Below are positions 22,594 through 37,800 of a stretch of 64,000 nucleotides of DNA, in pieces (positions within the stretch are counted from its first letter, which is position 1; each line of letters opens with the position of its first letter). Source of the DNA: Reticulascus tulasneorum. Taxonomy: Eukaryota; Ascomycota; Sordariomycetes; Glomerellales; Reticulascaceae. Under the pieces are notes generated by a model. It searched no databases. It was given only the letters and a program-made list of their open reading frames with translations, and was not told where the DNA came from. The stretch spans positions 2,108,001 through 2,172,000 of the forward strand of contig LSAX01000009.1 of the NCBI GenBank assembly GCA_001557505.1. The letters run 5' to 3'. The translations under genes were made by a program, and so were the position numbers.

Positions 22594-22894
22594 GCTGGTT
22601 GATTGAAAACTGATTCCCAGATGCCGAGATGTGAGTCCAAATTACCACAGTCAGTCAAGGATAGCGAAGTTCGGTGCTCGAAGATTTTCGAGCTTCAAAG
22701 TCGCGTGGCTCGCAGGTGCACTGTGAGCTAGCGTACTCTGATTGGTCCGGACTTTTGTATCTCCTTAGCCCGCCAGATTTGCACATGACCGGGGTCTCGG
22801 CCCCACTCCTATCAAAAAAAAAAGTTGAGATTTCTCAAGAGAAAGACTTTCGAGCATAGCTCTGTGGGACATATCTTTGAGCCAAACCACCAAA
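22594..22894. promoter_or_regulatory. bidirectional promoter bL12m / MDN1
   Basis: 301 bp separate the divergent starts of two ribosome-related genes. A poly-A run of 10 (about 22815-22824) lies 70-80 bp upstream of the MDN1 start; such tracts often keep promoters nucleosome-poor in fungi. No clear PAC or RRPE site was seen. Confidence 0.5.
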
Positions 22895-25800
22895 ATGGCC
22901 GTGGTTGACGTCTCCTCGCAAAGGACGGCTCTCCTCGGAGACCCAATTGTGTTGGAACAGTTACCACCTGAAATTCTTGAAATTATCAAAAATCATACGG
23001 CCCCGAACATCCTTGACGCTGTTGCAGAAGCCGCGCTCATACCGCAACTTACAGATCGAGTTTTTGTCCATTTTGAGAGTGTCTTCTCAGACATCAGCGC
23101 GAGATGGATTTTAAATCCAGCCAACAACGCCCGGCAAGAATGCATCGTTGCATCATTTGCAAGGATACTGCCGTTTGCACCTTACTTGTCGGCATTTCTA
23201 CAACATTTTATGATAATAGACCCATCTAAAGTGGCCAGTAGCTCGCAAACACTCACACTTCGCTCCCTCCGACAAGAGAATGCTACAACTGCCCCCGAAA
23301 ATGACCTCCTGCGAGCCTTGCTTGCAACATGGAGATTGATCAGTTTTGACCAACGCAGCTTTGGCCCACTGGTGTCACCCTCACTCATGCAGAGCCTTTT
23401 CCAGCACAAGAATCTCGCCATCAGATACCTTGCAATTCGGATATTGTGTCAACTTCTTCGCGCAGCGGATTTTAGGCTAGAATCTCTGATCACCCAATAT
23501 GTTGGGACGACAGAAGCTATTTTGGCAGACTTTGATGGCCAGGAGGTTGATTTTGGCTTCCTGACTCTCCATGAGCATGCCCGTGTAGAACGAATGGCCG
23601 AGCTGCGAAAACGGCAGCTGGTTGCACCTATCCATGACAATCCGCAGGCAGTCACTCTCCAGAAGCTAACACCCTTGGTTGTTCGCTACGGCCATGCAAT
23701 ACTGCCCCAGCCTCTTGGTGCAGTAGACAAAAGTTCATCTCTTGTCCTCACAAATACCACAACTAACAACCTGCAAAGTCTTGCGACTTTGCTGAAAACT
23801 TCCAGACCTATTTTACTACATGGTCTTCCGGGCTCTGGTAAAACCTCCCTTGTCCACGAAATTGCAAAAGATTTTGGAATGCACTCGGGGATGGTGACAC
23901 TGCACATCAATGAGCAGACAGACGCCAAGATGTTGATTGGACTGTACTCGACTGACTCGAAGCCGGGCAGCTTTCAATGGCGAGCAGGAGTTTTGACAAC
24001 AGCGGTCAAGGAGGGAAGATGGGTTCTCATTGAAGATCTGGACAAGGCACCGAATGAAGTTATGAGTACGCTGTTGCCACTGATAGAGCGTCGAGAACTA
24101 CTGATACCAAGTCGTGGAGAGAGAATTCAAGCATCAAATAGCTTTCGGCTTTTTGCAACTGTTAGAACGTCACGGGGAATGCATGGTCAAGAATCACTTC
24201 CAAATCTCCTTGGGTTACGGTTCTGGCAGCTCTTGCCTGTTCAGACACCAACGGAGCCTGAATTACAGGACGTCATCGTCGGAACTTATCCAGTTCTAGA
24301 AAACTTTGTGTCCGGAATACTCTCCGTGTATCGTCGATTATCTAGACCCGGTTCCGGATTTCCGACCCTCTCTTCGTCGAGAGGCTCATCTGAACGGCAT
24401 GCTAATATGCGAGACCTCCTGAGATGGTGTCGGCGAGTAACGGAGACACTCGTAGCGGCAAATTACGGCACCAAGGAGGAGACCATCAGCGAAACTACTA
24501 GAGATAGAATATTCATGGAAGCCGTAGACTGCTTCGTTGCTGGCATCCCTGATCTTCAGGCTAGAAAGATTCTTATCTCTGGCATTGCGGAAGAGATGCA
24601 TATATCCAACGAACGAGTTACTCACTTCCTTGAAGGACACATCCCTCACTTTGAGGAGAATGATGTCCAGTTTAAGATTGGAAGAGCAACATTACGCAAG
24701 AAGAAGACCAAATCCAATAGGATCGCAAAGCCTAAACGGATATTCGCGAGCACCACTCATGCAAAAAGACTCCTGGAACAGATCGGTATCGCCGTCAAAC
24801 ACATGGAGCCCATTTTGCTCGTCGGTGAAACAGGCATAGGGAAGACTACTGTTGTGCAACAACTTGCCGACTCCTTGGGCCATAGGCTTACTGCAGTCAA
24901 TTTATCGCAGCAGAGCGAGGTTGGGGATCTTCTTGGAGGTTTCAAACCAGTGAATGTGAGGAGCCTTGCCGTACCCCTGAACGAAGAGTTCCACGACCTG
25001 TTCTCGGCGACAGGCATTTCCACAACGAAAAACCAACGTTACCTGGATCAGCTTCGAAAGTGTTTCGACAAAGGCCAATGGACCAAGGTTTCGAAATTCT
25101 GGCGCGAAGCGCCCAAGATGTTTACCAAGATTATGGATGAGCTCTCTCGGAGGGAGAGTGAGCAGCAGGAGAATCGGAATGGAGACAGCCAGCCAGTAAA
25201 GCGTCGTAAAACCGAGTCAAAGCTACAGAGCCTTCACAATTTGAGACCAAGATGGGAGGCTTTCTCCCGCAGTCTGGACCAATTCGAGATTCAGATATCT
25301 GGGGGATCTGGCGTGTTTGCGTTCTCATTTGTCGAGGGCAACATTGTCAAAGCTGCCCGCAATGGGGATTGGGTGTTGTTGGATGAGATTAACCTGGCCT
25401 CGCCGGATACCCTGGAGAGCATAGCAGACCTCTTGACTGGACCAAACGAAACACCGTCAATCTTACTCTCCGAGACAGGAGAAATTGAGAGAATCAAAGC
25501 CCATCCTGACTTCCGGATATTTGGTGCCATGAATCCAGCCACAGATGTCGGCAAGCGTGATTTGCCGATCGGGATTCGCTCAAGGTTCACGGAAATATAT
25601 GTGGACAGCCCTGACCGAGACCTCAAGGACTTGCTGACAATCGTCAAAACGTACCTGAAGGGAAATAGCAGCAAAGATGAGCAAGCGGCAGATGACATTG
25701 CCAGGCTCTACCTGAACACCAAGCGTCTCGAAGAGGAAAAGCGCCTGGTAGATGGAGCAAACGAAGTGCCTCATTTCAGCCTCCGAACATTGACCCGTGT

Positions 25801-28800
25801 CCTGACATATGTCAACCTTATCGCAGAATTTTATGGCCTACGTCGAGCGTTGTATGAGGGTTTCTCCATGGGATTTCTCACACTTCTTGACAGGGAATCA
25901 GAGAAGTTGCTTTTACCACTAATTTCCCACCATCTATTTGACCGTCAAGGCAATGCCCAGTCACTGCTCTCGAGAGTTCCTAAAGTCCCAGACGAAAACA
26001 GGACATACGTTCGCTTCAAAAACAAAGCCGGAGACCGGCATTATTGGCTGTCTCAAGGGCAGCTCATGCCGCTGGAACGACCGGACTATATTATCACGCC
26101 ATACGTGGAGCGGAATCTGCTGAACTTAGTTCGAGCAACCTCGACTCGCCGCTTTCCAATTCTCATCCAAGGGCCGACGTCGTCGGGTAAAACGAGCATG
26201 ATTGAGTACCTCGCCAATTTTAGCGGGAATAAGTTTGTAAGGATAAACAACCATGAACATACAGACCTGCAAGAATATCTGGGATCTTATGTATCAGACT
26301 CTACCGGGAAACTGAGATTCCAGGAGGGGCTTCTCATCCAAGCCATGCGGCAGGGACACTGGATCGTTCTCGACGAGCTGAACTTAGCGCCGACGGACGT
26401 TCTGGAGGCACTCAATCGGTTGTTAGATGACAATCGAGAGCTGTTGATACCGGAGACGCAAGAGGTGGTGAAGCCGCATGACAACTTTATGCTCTTTGCC
26501 ACGCAAAATCCACCGGGTCTATACGGCGGACGAAAAGTTCTTTCACGAGCATTTCGCAATAGATTTCTTGAGCTTCATTTCGACGACATCCCTGAAGATG
26601 AACTGGAGTTTATTCTACAGAAGAGAAGCCGTAACACGTCACCATCAGATTGCAAGCGAATTGTTACAGTGTACAATGAGCTGTCTCGCCTGCGGCAAAC
26701 AAGCAGACTTTTCGAGCAGAAAGACAGCTTTGCTACCTTGCGAGATCTTTTTCGGTGGGCGCTGAGAGATGCAGATACCAGGGAGCAGATAGCCATCAAT
26801 GGTTTCATGCTACTAGCTGAGCGGGTTAGAGTCGAGGAAGAACGGATTGCTGTGAAGGAAGCCATTGAGACGGTATTCAAAGTCAAGATTAACCCAGATG
26901 TCTTGTACGGCGCGGACTCTTCAACAACACTGAAGAGGATTCTGAAACTTCAAAACAGCCAAGGTGTGATATGGACACGGGCAATGCGCCGCCTTTATGT
27001 CTTGGTTGAAAGTGCACTTTGCAACAACGAGCCGGTACTTCTCGTGGGCGAAACAGGATGCGGTAAAACGACTGTATGTCAATTATTGGCAGAAGCACAG
27101 GGAAAGCAGCTACACATCGTCAATGCCCACCAAAACACGGAAACCGGAGACTTGATAGGATCTCAAAGGCCGGTGCGAAATCGGGGTGTTATCTCTGATA
27201 CGTTAAATGCCGAGCTGAGTGCTATTCTTAGCAGTTATGGTCAAGATTCCCAGGGGACTGCCGAAGAACTACTCCAAAGATACCACGCTCTTCTATCAAA
27301 TACCTCGACTGACATTGACGAGTCCGTCAGAGATAAGATTGCTGCATTACAGACCAAAAGTAAGGCGCTATTCGAGTGGTCCGATGGTAGTCTTGTGCAC
27401 GCAATGAAGAATGGGCAGCTTTTCCTGCTGGATGAAATATCCCTGGCTGATGACTCGGTCTTGGAAAGGCTGAACTCTGTGCTCGAGCCTCAGCGTTCTC
27501 TTCTTCTCGCTGAGAAGGGGGTTGATGATTCTTTCGTAACGGCTGCCAGCGGCTTTCAGTTCTTCGCTACTATGAATCCTGGTGGTGACTTCGGCAAGAA
27601 GGAGCTTTCGCCGGCCCTGCGAAATCGATTTACTGAGATTTGGGTTCCTGCGCTATCCGAAAGCGAAGATATCCACGAAATTGTTCTTTCTAAACTGGAC
27701 GATGCGTTCAAGATATATACCGATGCAATTGTCCAGTTCTCGTACTGGTTTGGCCGGACCTTCCGATCCTCATCATCGACAGCATTTTCAATCCGCGACG
27801 TATTGATATGGGTGAACTTCATCAATCAATGCGGGCCTCGTGCTGCTATCTTTGCCGTTGTCCATGGTGCGGCAACAGTCTTCATCGATAGTCTTGGAGC
27901 AAACCCGTCCGCTCTGATTGCCATGGACCCAAAGGCCATAGAGGGACAGAGACAGAGATGTCTTGATAAACTAAGTGAGCTGCTCGAAAGCGACACAAGC
28001 AGTATATATAGATCACAACCAGAAGTTGTTCTTAGCGAGAAAGAACTGCTCATTGGGAACTTCAGCCTACAAAGAGTGGCAGAGCGAAACGCGGACCCCA
28101 ACTTTGCGTTCCATGCCCCGACGACTAGGCTCAACGCGATGCGCATCTTACGCTCTCTTCAAATGCAAAAGCCAATTTTGTTAGAAGGCAGCCCAGGAGT
28201 GGGCAAAACGACACTGGTAGCTGCTCTGGCTCGGGTGTGTGGGCGCCCTTTGACCAGGATTAACTTGTCAGACCAGACGGATCTTATGGACCTCTTTGGT
28301 ACTGACATGCCCGTTGAAGGCGCAGAAGCCGGCAATTTCGCTTGGCGGGACGCTCCCTTTTTACAAGCCATGCAGACCGGCCAATGGGTTCTCCTAGATG
28401 AAATGAACCTAGCATCACAGTCCGTTCTCGAGGGTCTTAATGCTTGCTTGGATCATCGCGGCGAGGTTTATATCTCTGAGTTGGATCAAGTCTTCAAGCG
28501 GCATCCGGATTTCCGACTATTTGCAGCCCAGAACCCACATTACCAAGGCGGTGGCCGTAAAGGGCTGCCAAGTTCATTCGTCAACCGGTTCATTGTTGTC
28601 TATGCTGATGTTTTCACAGAGGATGACCTTCTCCTGATAGCAAGCCATAACTTCCCAAACATTCCTACCGATGTCGTCACCAAAGTGATACAGTTCATCT
28701 CTGGATTGGATCGCCATGTTGTGGTTGATAAGGCTTTTGGGTCACAAGGCGGTCCATGGGAATTCAACCTTCGAGACACCCTCCGGTGGCTGCAGTTGCT

Positions 28801-31800
28801 TAGTTCTTCTGACCCGATGCTTGGTCAAGGCAAAGTAGACGACTTCTTGAACATCATCATTCGCCAGCGTTTTCGGACAGAGACCGACCGACAGGAAGTC
28901 GACAAACTCTTTTGTCACGTATTTCAGACTCCGGCACAGGAGCACAGCTTGTACCACAGCATCAGCTCGTCCTTTTCTCAAGTGGGCAATGCCCTTATCC
29001 GTCGAAACCAGCTGTCACAACCACTTAGATCGCCCATCATAGACAGGCTTTCGAGACTTTCTGAGATTGAGTCCCTGATGATATGCGTCAACCAGAACAT
29101 GCCTTGCATTGTCAGTGGACCCTCTGGCAGCGGTAAGTCGGTACTTCTCCAGCATGTCGCAGCACTGGCCGGCAAAGCTCTTGTCGTTTTCCCTCTCAAT
29201 GCAGATATCGATACCATGGATCTCGTGGGAGGCTTCGAGCAGTCGGATCCCTTGCGCGATGTGAATGCAGCACTGCAAGAGCTACGTGAGAGTTTACATG
29301 TCTCTATTCTATCCGCACTTCCCAACAGAGTTCCATCCGAAGCTCTTCTGTTGCTGTATTTGTTGGATTGCTACCATGGAGACATAAGCACTCTCGGTGC
29401 TATCACGGCATCCATGGGAGACCTTCTCTTACAAGTTCCTTCAACGTCTGATTTGAGAATACTTCTCTTCAGAGCTCTTGATCTTTTGCAAAAGCCTCTG
29501 AATGTCACCAACCCGAGGTTTGAGTGGCTTGACGGAGTCATTGTCAAGGCACTGGAGACTGGCCAGTGGCTAGTACTTGACAATGCGAACCTATGCAACG
29601 CGTCTGTGCTGGACAGACTGAATTCTCTACTCGAACCGGATGGCTTTTTAAGCATCAATGAGCACTGCGGGCCAAGCGGTGAACCGAGAATTATCAAACC
29701 ACATCCTGACTTCCGAGTTTTCTTGACCGTGGATCCAAGGTATGGCGAGCTCTCGCGAGCGATGAGAAATCGAGCCATTGAGATACACTTGAGCTTGCCG
29801 TCCACATCCATCGAACCATATCTGGATACCGTAACTTACATTGAGAGCAATGCTCAAGGGGTGAGCCTCTCGAAAGCAATAGCGACAACAGTCTTAATTC
29901 AAGACCCCGAGTCAGACGTGTCTCGTTTAACCGTTGACAACCTATCTCTTCAAGACACGTCGCGCCTCTCAAGGTATTCTCTTTCTATCCGAGCGCTCAC
30001 GCCAGGACTCTCAAGTACTGCCATCGTGAATTACCGCACTAGCCTAGACGAAGTTTCCCATTTCCTTCAATCTGAGAAATCTCTGGGTACCAGGAAAGCA
30101 ATTTCTGAACTGTATGGAACGTTGATGCATCCCGACTCCCTAGGACTGGGACCCTCTCAAGTAAGGACAATCTACCCCTGAACATGCATATTGCTAACAG
30201 CCCGTCTGCAGCCTTTACATCCCCTTCACAATGCACCGATCTTGCGTATGGTGCCGCAAGATATGAGCCACCTGCCATTTTGGCTTGGGGCATGCTATGA
30301 ATTCAGTATCGAACTATATCTGTGTGAGAAGATAATGCAGGCTCAAACAAACAAGGCAAGCGCAGCGCGACTCGCGTCATTGAACCGTCTGCAACGCTCT
30401 GCAATATCCGACCGCGTCGCAGCTGTAGCCAAGGACTCCACTGTGGGCGTCTCAAAGTTCCTATTGTCAGTTTCGAGGGAACTAGAGAAGTGCATCCAGA
30501 CCAAATATTGGTCATCTGGGGGTTGGCAAGTAAGTAAGATACGAGTTGCATATACCTCAGCTTCTAACCTGCTCCAGGAACGAACTCGACTTATTAGAGG
30601 GATGCTACACTTTTGGCAGAGAACCCTAAGACTCGTGACGGATCAGTCCTTCGAGGAAGCGAAGTTCCAAGCCCATCTTGCTCATACCAAAGACTCCGCG
30701 CAAAAGGAGCTGTCTGTTTTGCAAGATGACGGGAATATTGAACTGGCGAACCGGTTTCTGGGCAGGATCGAGTCAGACTTTACCGCAGGCTTTGATCTAA
30801 AAACCGGTATAAGTATGGAGGTGCTCTGGAACCTCCTCAAGCCGACAGCAATTTTGACTGTTGAAACCTTGGAGCAATGCCTTGAAATCGAGCGACTAGC
30901 GGCGCGCTTCGACGCTCTGAAGTGGAGAGTCAAAACCTCGATTTCCGATCTTGCCAAAGCAATATCTACCCTTTCGCAAGCGTATAAGATCGTTCGATCG
31001 AATAGTACTACCGCCGGGAAACTAATCATGGACCTGACCAATGAGATAGTATCACTAGAGTCCATGGTTGGCTTGGAATCTACCGAGACCAAACCGGCAT
31101 TCGCGGCGCAATTTGAGACTGTGAGGCAGGTTTTGGTGCTTGAGTCTCTCGTTGCAAACTACAAGCTTCCAGCGGGTCAACTGGATACGGTAGTCCTCTC
31201 CGACCAGCCAACTATGAGTCAGATGCATCTCAATAGTGTTCAAGGCAAGGCGGCAATCTTTCAAACAGTGGACTACCTTTTGTGCCAGGGGCTTGACTCG
31301 CATGTCTGGAATGGCAAGTTTGCGACATCTCTGCTCATCAAGATCGATTCCTTGAAGTCGGCGAGCCTCAACTCTCTTCGATTGCTTGAAACAGAGTTGC
31401 CTCTCATGGGCAAATACCTCGTCACATCTTCCCCAGGCCTCACAGCAGACTCAACCTTGAAACTAAACTCCTTGCTCTGGCAGTTGATGATAGAGATCAT
31501 TTCTGCTCACGGCCCCGGATTAAAAGACACAATCGCAGCAGTATATCACCTAGCCTTTTCAATGGCCGCTGTATCAACGGAGGCCCTGGCGGCAGTCCAT
31601 CTACGCAGAGTTGCCACGGAGTATGAATCTATGGATACCGAATCTTGGCCGGCGCACCTCACTCAGATCACCAAGGATCACTTTATCCCGGCGATAGTTG
31701 CTCTAGCTTTTTCGAACGCACGGCAACTACGCCGAAGGTCTTATTCTGCGCTTGCATGGGTGCAATTCTCCATTGGATGCATCAAGCTCTATGTACCAGA

Positions 31801-34800
31801 CAAGTCGTTCGACCCGCAACTGCGGCCGCAGGTGGAACGGGAATCATACTATGAGTTCCGAAAGAATCTAGAAAACAAAATAGCATCACTGATCAGCTTC
31901 GAAGCGCAATTCACAGGTCAGAAAACGTCATTGCGCATTCAGTTGTTGGAAGAAGAACTGAGATCTTTGGGGCCGCCACCCGAAGCCATGCAAGCCGTAT
32001 ATCGGCCACCGCATTCTCAGCTTGGTCAGATTCAAGCAGATTTTAACAATGTTCTCACAACATTGATTGACTCAGACGCGTCCGCAACTCATTCACAATT
32101 TATAACAACGCAATCTGCAGATGCTGCCCAGGAGTTGGACCTTGTCAAGCGAAATGTGGCACAACTCATCGAGAGGCTCGCCCACCGTTTCGATGCCTAC
32201 CAAGATATGACAAGACCGCTGATTAATTTCATGCGTTGTCTTGAGCTGGGATTGTCGTTGAGCAAGGATGTAACACCTTCTCAGGAAGGTCTTGTCGGAA
32301 TGAGACTTCTCAAGGTAGTTCCATTACTCGGCGGCGAGCTGTGGGAGCCCAGTGAAGCCAGTCTGCCGACTCAGACCCTTGAGTTTTTGATGTACATGAG
32401 CTTGGTGGTTGCAATTGAGGGCCGCAACAAAATCGACTCTGTCAGTCGTGAGGCGCTGTTTGTATCCACCCACGGGTTTTATGAAGAATGGAATAAGAAG
32501 CTTGAGGCGGACCAAATAGCTGAAGAGTCAAGGACAAATCTTTATCGCTTCAAAGGCAGCCTCGAGGATGAAGAGGAGCATGACGAGGAAGAGTTCGACG
32601 ACCTCTTTCCAAACTACGACGAAGAACATCCCGATCGAAAACCATCTCTAGATCGCCAGAAAATTCGCGACTTGTCGCTACGACTAGCCGACACACACCG
32701 GAAAATTTTCTCTGAACCCGAAGATGTCTCTTCAAGCCTTCGAGACTTGTGCACAGCCGTCAGCCGGAGAGTTGCCTCGGAGGTCGCCGACAGCGCCGCT
32801 GTAGATGCAGACCTGAATACGAGAATTCTACCTTCCACCATGTTGTGGCTACACGATCGGTTGACAGCACTCACTGTTGGTGTTGTGAATAGTAGCTACA
32901 ACTTTTACACGGACCCAAATCTCCAAGAAGTTCGCAGATTGGTCGAAATAGCTGGCAAAGTTCAAGCTCGATTCACCGAACTTCGGCAAGTGGACGAAAT
33001 CGGACACATGCAGCCATTGACGGACGTGGTTCTGTGTTGCACTCAACTTGTCGAGCTCGTTCATACTGAGCCCCTGGCTAAGATTCTGCCGAAGCTGGAG
33101 CACCTGCATGCGGCCGTTTATGAATGGCAGCATGGTGGCTATGCTCCTGGGATATACGGTGCACCGGCACTGTACGACTCCCTGACGGACATGATTGTAA
33201 GCTGGCGGCGGTTGGAGCTTTCAACCTGGGCTAAGCTTTTTGACATGGAAGCAGCAAAATGCCGAGATGACGCAAAGTCGTGGTTCTTCATTGCTTATCA
33301 AGTTACAATCGCGGTGCCTCTATCTCTAGTTGACTCGGCCGAGCTTAAACCCTATGCTGTCAAACTTGTTACAGAACTTGAGATGTACTTCTCAAGTTCG
33401 ATTATTGGGCAATTCTCGGCACGTCTAACCTTGTTGAAGCAGCTGCAGCAGCATTTGGAACTGCTCATCGTGGATTACCCAACTCTATCGATCATCAGCC
33501 ACACTGTTCACAATTTCGTCTGCTTCTACACTCGCTTTGAAGTAACTGCGGAAGAGGCAATTCGAACTGGCAGGAGTCCAATCGAGAAGACCATGAAGGA
33601 CGTCGTGTTGCTTGCTAGCTGGAGGGACACCAATATCAACGCTCTTCGTGAGAGTGCTCGAAAGTCTCACTTGAGGCTGTTCCGGCTAGTGAAAAAGTTT
33701 CGGGGCGTCCTTGGACAGCCCATGGCACCGATCTTAGCACAGGGGCTGCCAGATGTGGAACAGATTCCTTCGAGTAAGGCGCACCAGACGTTGGGAGAAC
33801 TAATTGTTGCGGATAAACAGGCTGTCCTTACCTGCAATGAGGCTCTTCCAGGTTGGCTCGGTCGTAACAAGCGACTTGCCAATGTGTCAAAGACACTCAA
33901 GATCATGTCCTCAATCGGCAGGGTTACAGATACTGTACAAGAGACCGCAAATGCAGTAGACTTGTTTGTATCCGGCGTCGGCTCGTCAATCTTGGAGCTG
34001 AGAAAAGAGACCCCGTCCATCTTGACAGATGAAAACAAGGATCAGGTCAAGCATCTGAAGAACCGGAAGCGCAAACTGTTTGCTGAGACTTTGAAGTCGA
34101 TGCGTCACATGGGTCTCAAATTCAACCTCGGAACTGATGAGCTCGCCAAGCAAAGTTCTCTTGCCGTCATCCTCGTGGGGGTAGAGCCTATCCGTCATCA
34201 AGACAGAGCCTCTGACAAGTTCGCCGACTACTTCCACAAAGTCCTGGACCTAGCACCACAGGTCCGAGCAGCATCCCACGAATTCTCCAGTGACCTTACC
34301 AATGCCGAAATAATCCGAAGCATTGGCTTTATGGAAGGCATGCTACAGCTTGTCGTGGGCCAGCGAGCCACACTTGCCTCTAGTAGCACAGCAATGTCAT
34401 CATTAGAGGGAGTTTTGACCTGGATTCGGAGTGTTGGCAATACACAAACCAACGCAGGGTTGGCTATAGATCATCGACAATCCAACTGGCCAAGAGTTCT
34501 CCGGTGGATCATTGCCGTTCTCCAATCTGGAATCCAACTTGTGGAGGTGCATGGAAAACTAGGAAATGTTGACAACAGCGATGTTCAGGCACGCCTCCGA
34601 AAGCTGCTCGTAGCTTTCGAGACATTCTGGAAGCAATGGGAAGAAATTGACCCCATCCCTGAAAGTCTCACAACAAATCTTCGCAAAACTCTGGAGGCCG
34701 GTGTCATTGGAAGCCTTGAGCAATTCACACAAGAGATTGGCGAACTAGAGACCTCCCGGCCAGATCTCATCTTCATTCTGAGTCAACTAAAATGCTGGAC

Positions 34801-37800
34801 TGTGATAACAGGACAGGAACAGGACATCCAACAAGCCGAGTGCGATATTGCGACATTCAGTAGACAAATATCAACGGTCTGCGATAGCATTCTCGTTGCA
34901 GTCCAGGAGTTCAAGAAAACAGCTGCAGATCTCCCTAGCTCAACCGATGACACTGCGTGGTTATCCAAGACCAACTCTGTACTTTGTGCTGCACTCAAAG
35001 CTCTGCAGGTCGATAGCGTGAGGGGTGGCCTGGAGCTGTGCCTCGCGATGTTGAAATGTCTTGATCTTGAGGAGTCAACTGCGTTCGCCGCATCTACGTC
35101 TTTGTTGGCCATACTTCTTCCCATTCTCGAGCAGTACGCAGCAATCTATCGTCAAGCTTTCTCGTTCCTGCTGCATCTGCATGACTCTACCTCCCATATG
35201 GCGTACGATCTTGGGAAGACCTTCACACAACTTGCCTCCAAGGGATTCTGCACCCCACAGGAAAAATCAAATGAGACATCAGGCGAATCCGGCAAGGTTG
35301 AGTCTGGCACGGGCCTTGGAGACGGAGAAGGCAACGAGGACATTAGCAAAGATATTGAGCCAGATGAGGATTTGACTGAGCTGGCTCAAGAACCCAACAA
35401 GGAGACAAGCGGAGATATTGAAGACGAGAAGGATGCGGTTGATATGGCCGATGAAGACCTGGAAGGTGATTTGGGCAGCGTCAAGGCCGAAGACGACGAA
35501 GAAAAGAAATCGAATTGCGAGGATGAAGACGAGGCTGAAAATGAGCTGGATGAGGAGACTGGTGACGTTGACGACTTAGACCCTACTGCCGTGGATGAGA
35601 AGATGTGGGACGGCGACGATGAGGAAGCCGAGAAGGACCAAGATGGCGACAAATCCAAGGGCCAGAAGAAGGACGAACAAGTTGCCGCGGACAACAAGCA
35701 AAATGAGGACAGTCCCAAGCAAGAAGAACAAGTGGATGATCAAGGAGATGTCGACGAGGACGAAGACCTTGGTATAGAACAGGAGGATGTCAAGTTCCAA
35801 GACGAACACATCAAACAGGACCAAAATGTCAAGGAGGATGAGACCCTTGCTCTACCCGATGACATGGACCTAGACTTGAACGATCATGATTCCGCGTCCT
35901 CCGACAGCGATGAAATGGACATGATGTCAGACGTGGACGACAAGGAAGAGCCTGCAAATGACCAGGCTTCAAACCACGATGAAGGAGAAGAAGAGGAACA
36001 GCGACGCGGTGAAAACTTGCCACAATCCGAGGAGCCGGAAGAGGAGACCGAAGTGACTGGCGACGAGGTTCTGGATGAGCCAGAGCCAGAGCAAGACAGC
36101 ATGGACCCTGAGGAGCAAGATGAGCAGATTCAGCCTGATGAGCACGAAAAAGCCGCACAACCTGCGATGGATACGGCGGTTGCGGATACAGAGCATGCTG
36201 CGCCAAGCGAGGTGAAGAGTGGTGGCCAGGATCAAGATACCAAGGATGCGATGGACCTTGAGGATGAGTTTCGCAGCAACGCAGCTCAGAGAGAAGACGG
36301 TGAAATAGGCGATGGGGCCCTTGGCGAAGAGACAAGCGCTGGCAAAAAAGGAGCTTTGTCTCGATCTGAAGAACAAGCGCAACCAACTGAGGATGATCAA
36401 GATGATTCGACTAGTAAGAACCGGCAAGATCCGTTCAAGAAACTCGGCGACGCACTGGAGCGGTGGCACCGGCAGCAGACTGACATTAAAGACCCTGAGG
36501 ACGTCGATTCTAATGATCAGAAGGAGAAACAAGATCCAAGCGCGGAGAGTACTGCGCGGGAGTTCCAGCATCTTCAAGACGACAACGCTCCCGCAGATAC
36601 CCAAGCATTAGGAGGCGCCTCAGATGAACAAGTGCAGCCAATTGATGATTCAATGGCCATTGATGATGAAAAGGAAGACCCCTCGAGCAGAATCATGCCA
36701 GAAGTAGATGATGAGCAAGATCAAGAAGCGGACAAGATGGAGCTTTCCGAGCCTAATGAACTCCAAGACAATGACACGAAGGCAGAGAGGGATGACGGCC
36801 GCTCTGGAGTCAAAACTCGGCAAGGCGCCTACGACCGGGAGCTATCGCCTTGGGAAGATGGTAACCCTGAGCTTCAGGAAGAGGAGGAGACGATCGAAGA
36901 AACCTCGACTCAACTGTCAACAACTCATATTACAGATGGACAAAGAACTGTAAGAGATTTCTCCGAGTCGATGCAGCAATGGTCGAGCTTCCAAACCAAA
37001 ACCCATTCGCTCTCCCTGGTTCTCACATCTCAGTTGAGATTGATTCTCACACCTTCTCAATCCACGAAACTCAACGGCTCCTACCGGACTGGTAAACGCC
37101 TCAATATCAAGAAGATCATTCCCTACATTGCATCAAGCTACAAGCGAGACAAAATCTGGATGCGGCGTGCCGTACCCACCAAACGGTCGTATCAAATCCT
37201 TCTCTGTGTTGATGATAGCAGAAGTATGGGCGAATCCAGCTCGGGGAACCTCGCGCTGGAATCCCTCGTCATGGTTTCCCGGGCACTGACAATGCTCGAA
37301 GTGGGCCAAATCGGTGTCCTCGGTTTTGGCGCGAACGTCTTCATGGCACACGAATTCACCGAGCCGTTCGCTTCACATGATGCTGGCGCCAAAGTCCTGC
37401 AGAAGTTCTCCTTCCAGCAGGATCGCACGGACATCAACCTCCTCATCCGCCAAACAATTGATCACTTCCGCACTGCAAGGATTCAGAACCCGGGACGGGG
37501 CTCAGAGGATCTATGGCAGCTTGCGCTCATCTTGTCGGATGGCCTTACACCATCGTCAGCACATGATGGGATTCGACGGCTGTTGAGAGAAGCCATGGAG
37601 GAGAGGATCATGGTCGTGTTTATCGTCATGGATGATGTCGGCCGCAAGAAGGGGGATAGCGTGCTGGATTTGAAGGAGGCCAAGTTCGTCAAGGACGAAA
37701 GCGGGAATAGTAACGTTGTGATCGAGCGGTACCTGGATACGTTCCCGTTCCAGTACTACTTGATCGTGCATAACCTGGAAGACCTCCCTGGTGCATTGGC

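Noticed and set aside
30150..30215. Apparent frameshift splitting MDN1 into two long frames
   Set aside because: A normal intron (donor GTAAGG at 30161, branch GCTAAC, acceptor ending 30211) joins them in frame.
35386..36604. Antisense open frames opposite the MDN1 acidic region
   Set aside because: They are mirror products of GAA/GAT/GAC-rich codons (Ser/Leu/Phe runs), not genes.
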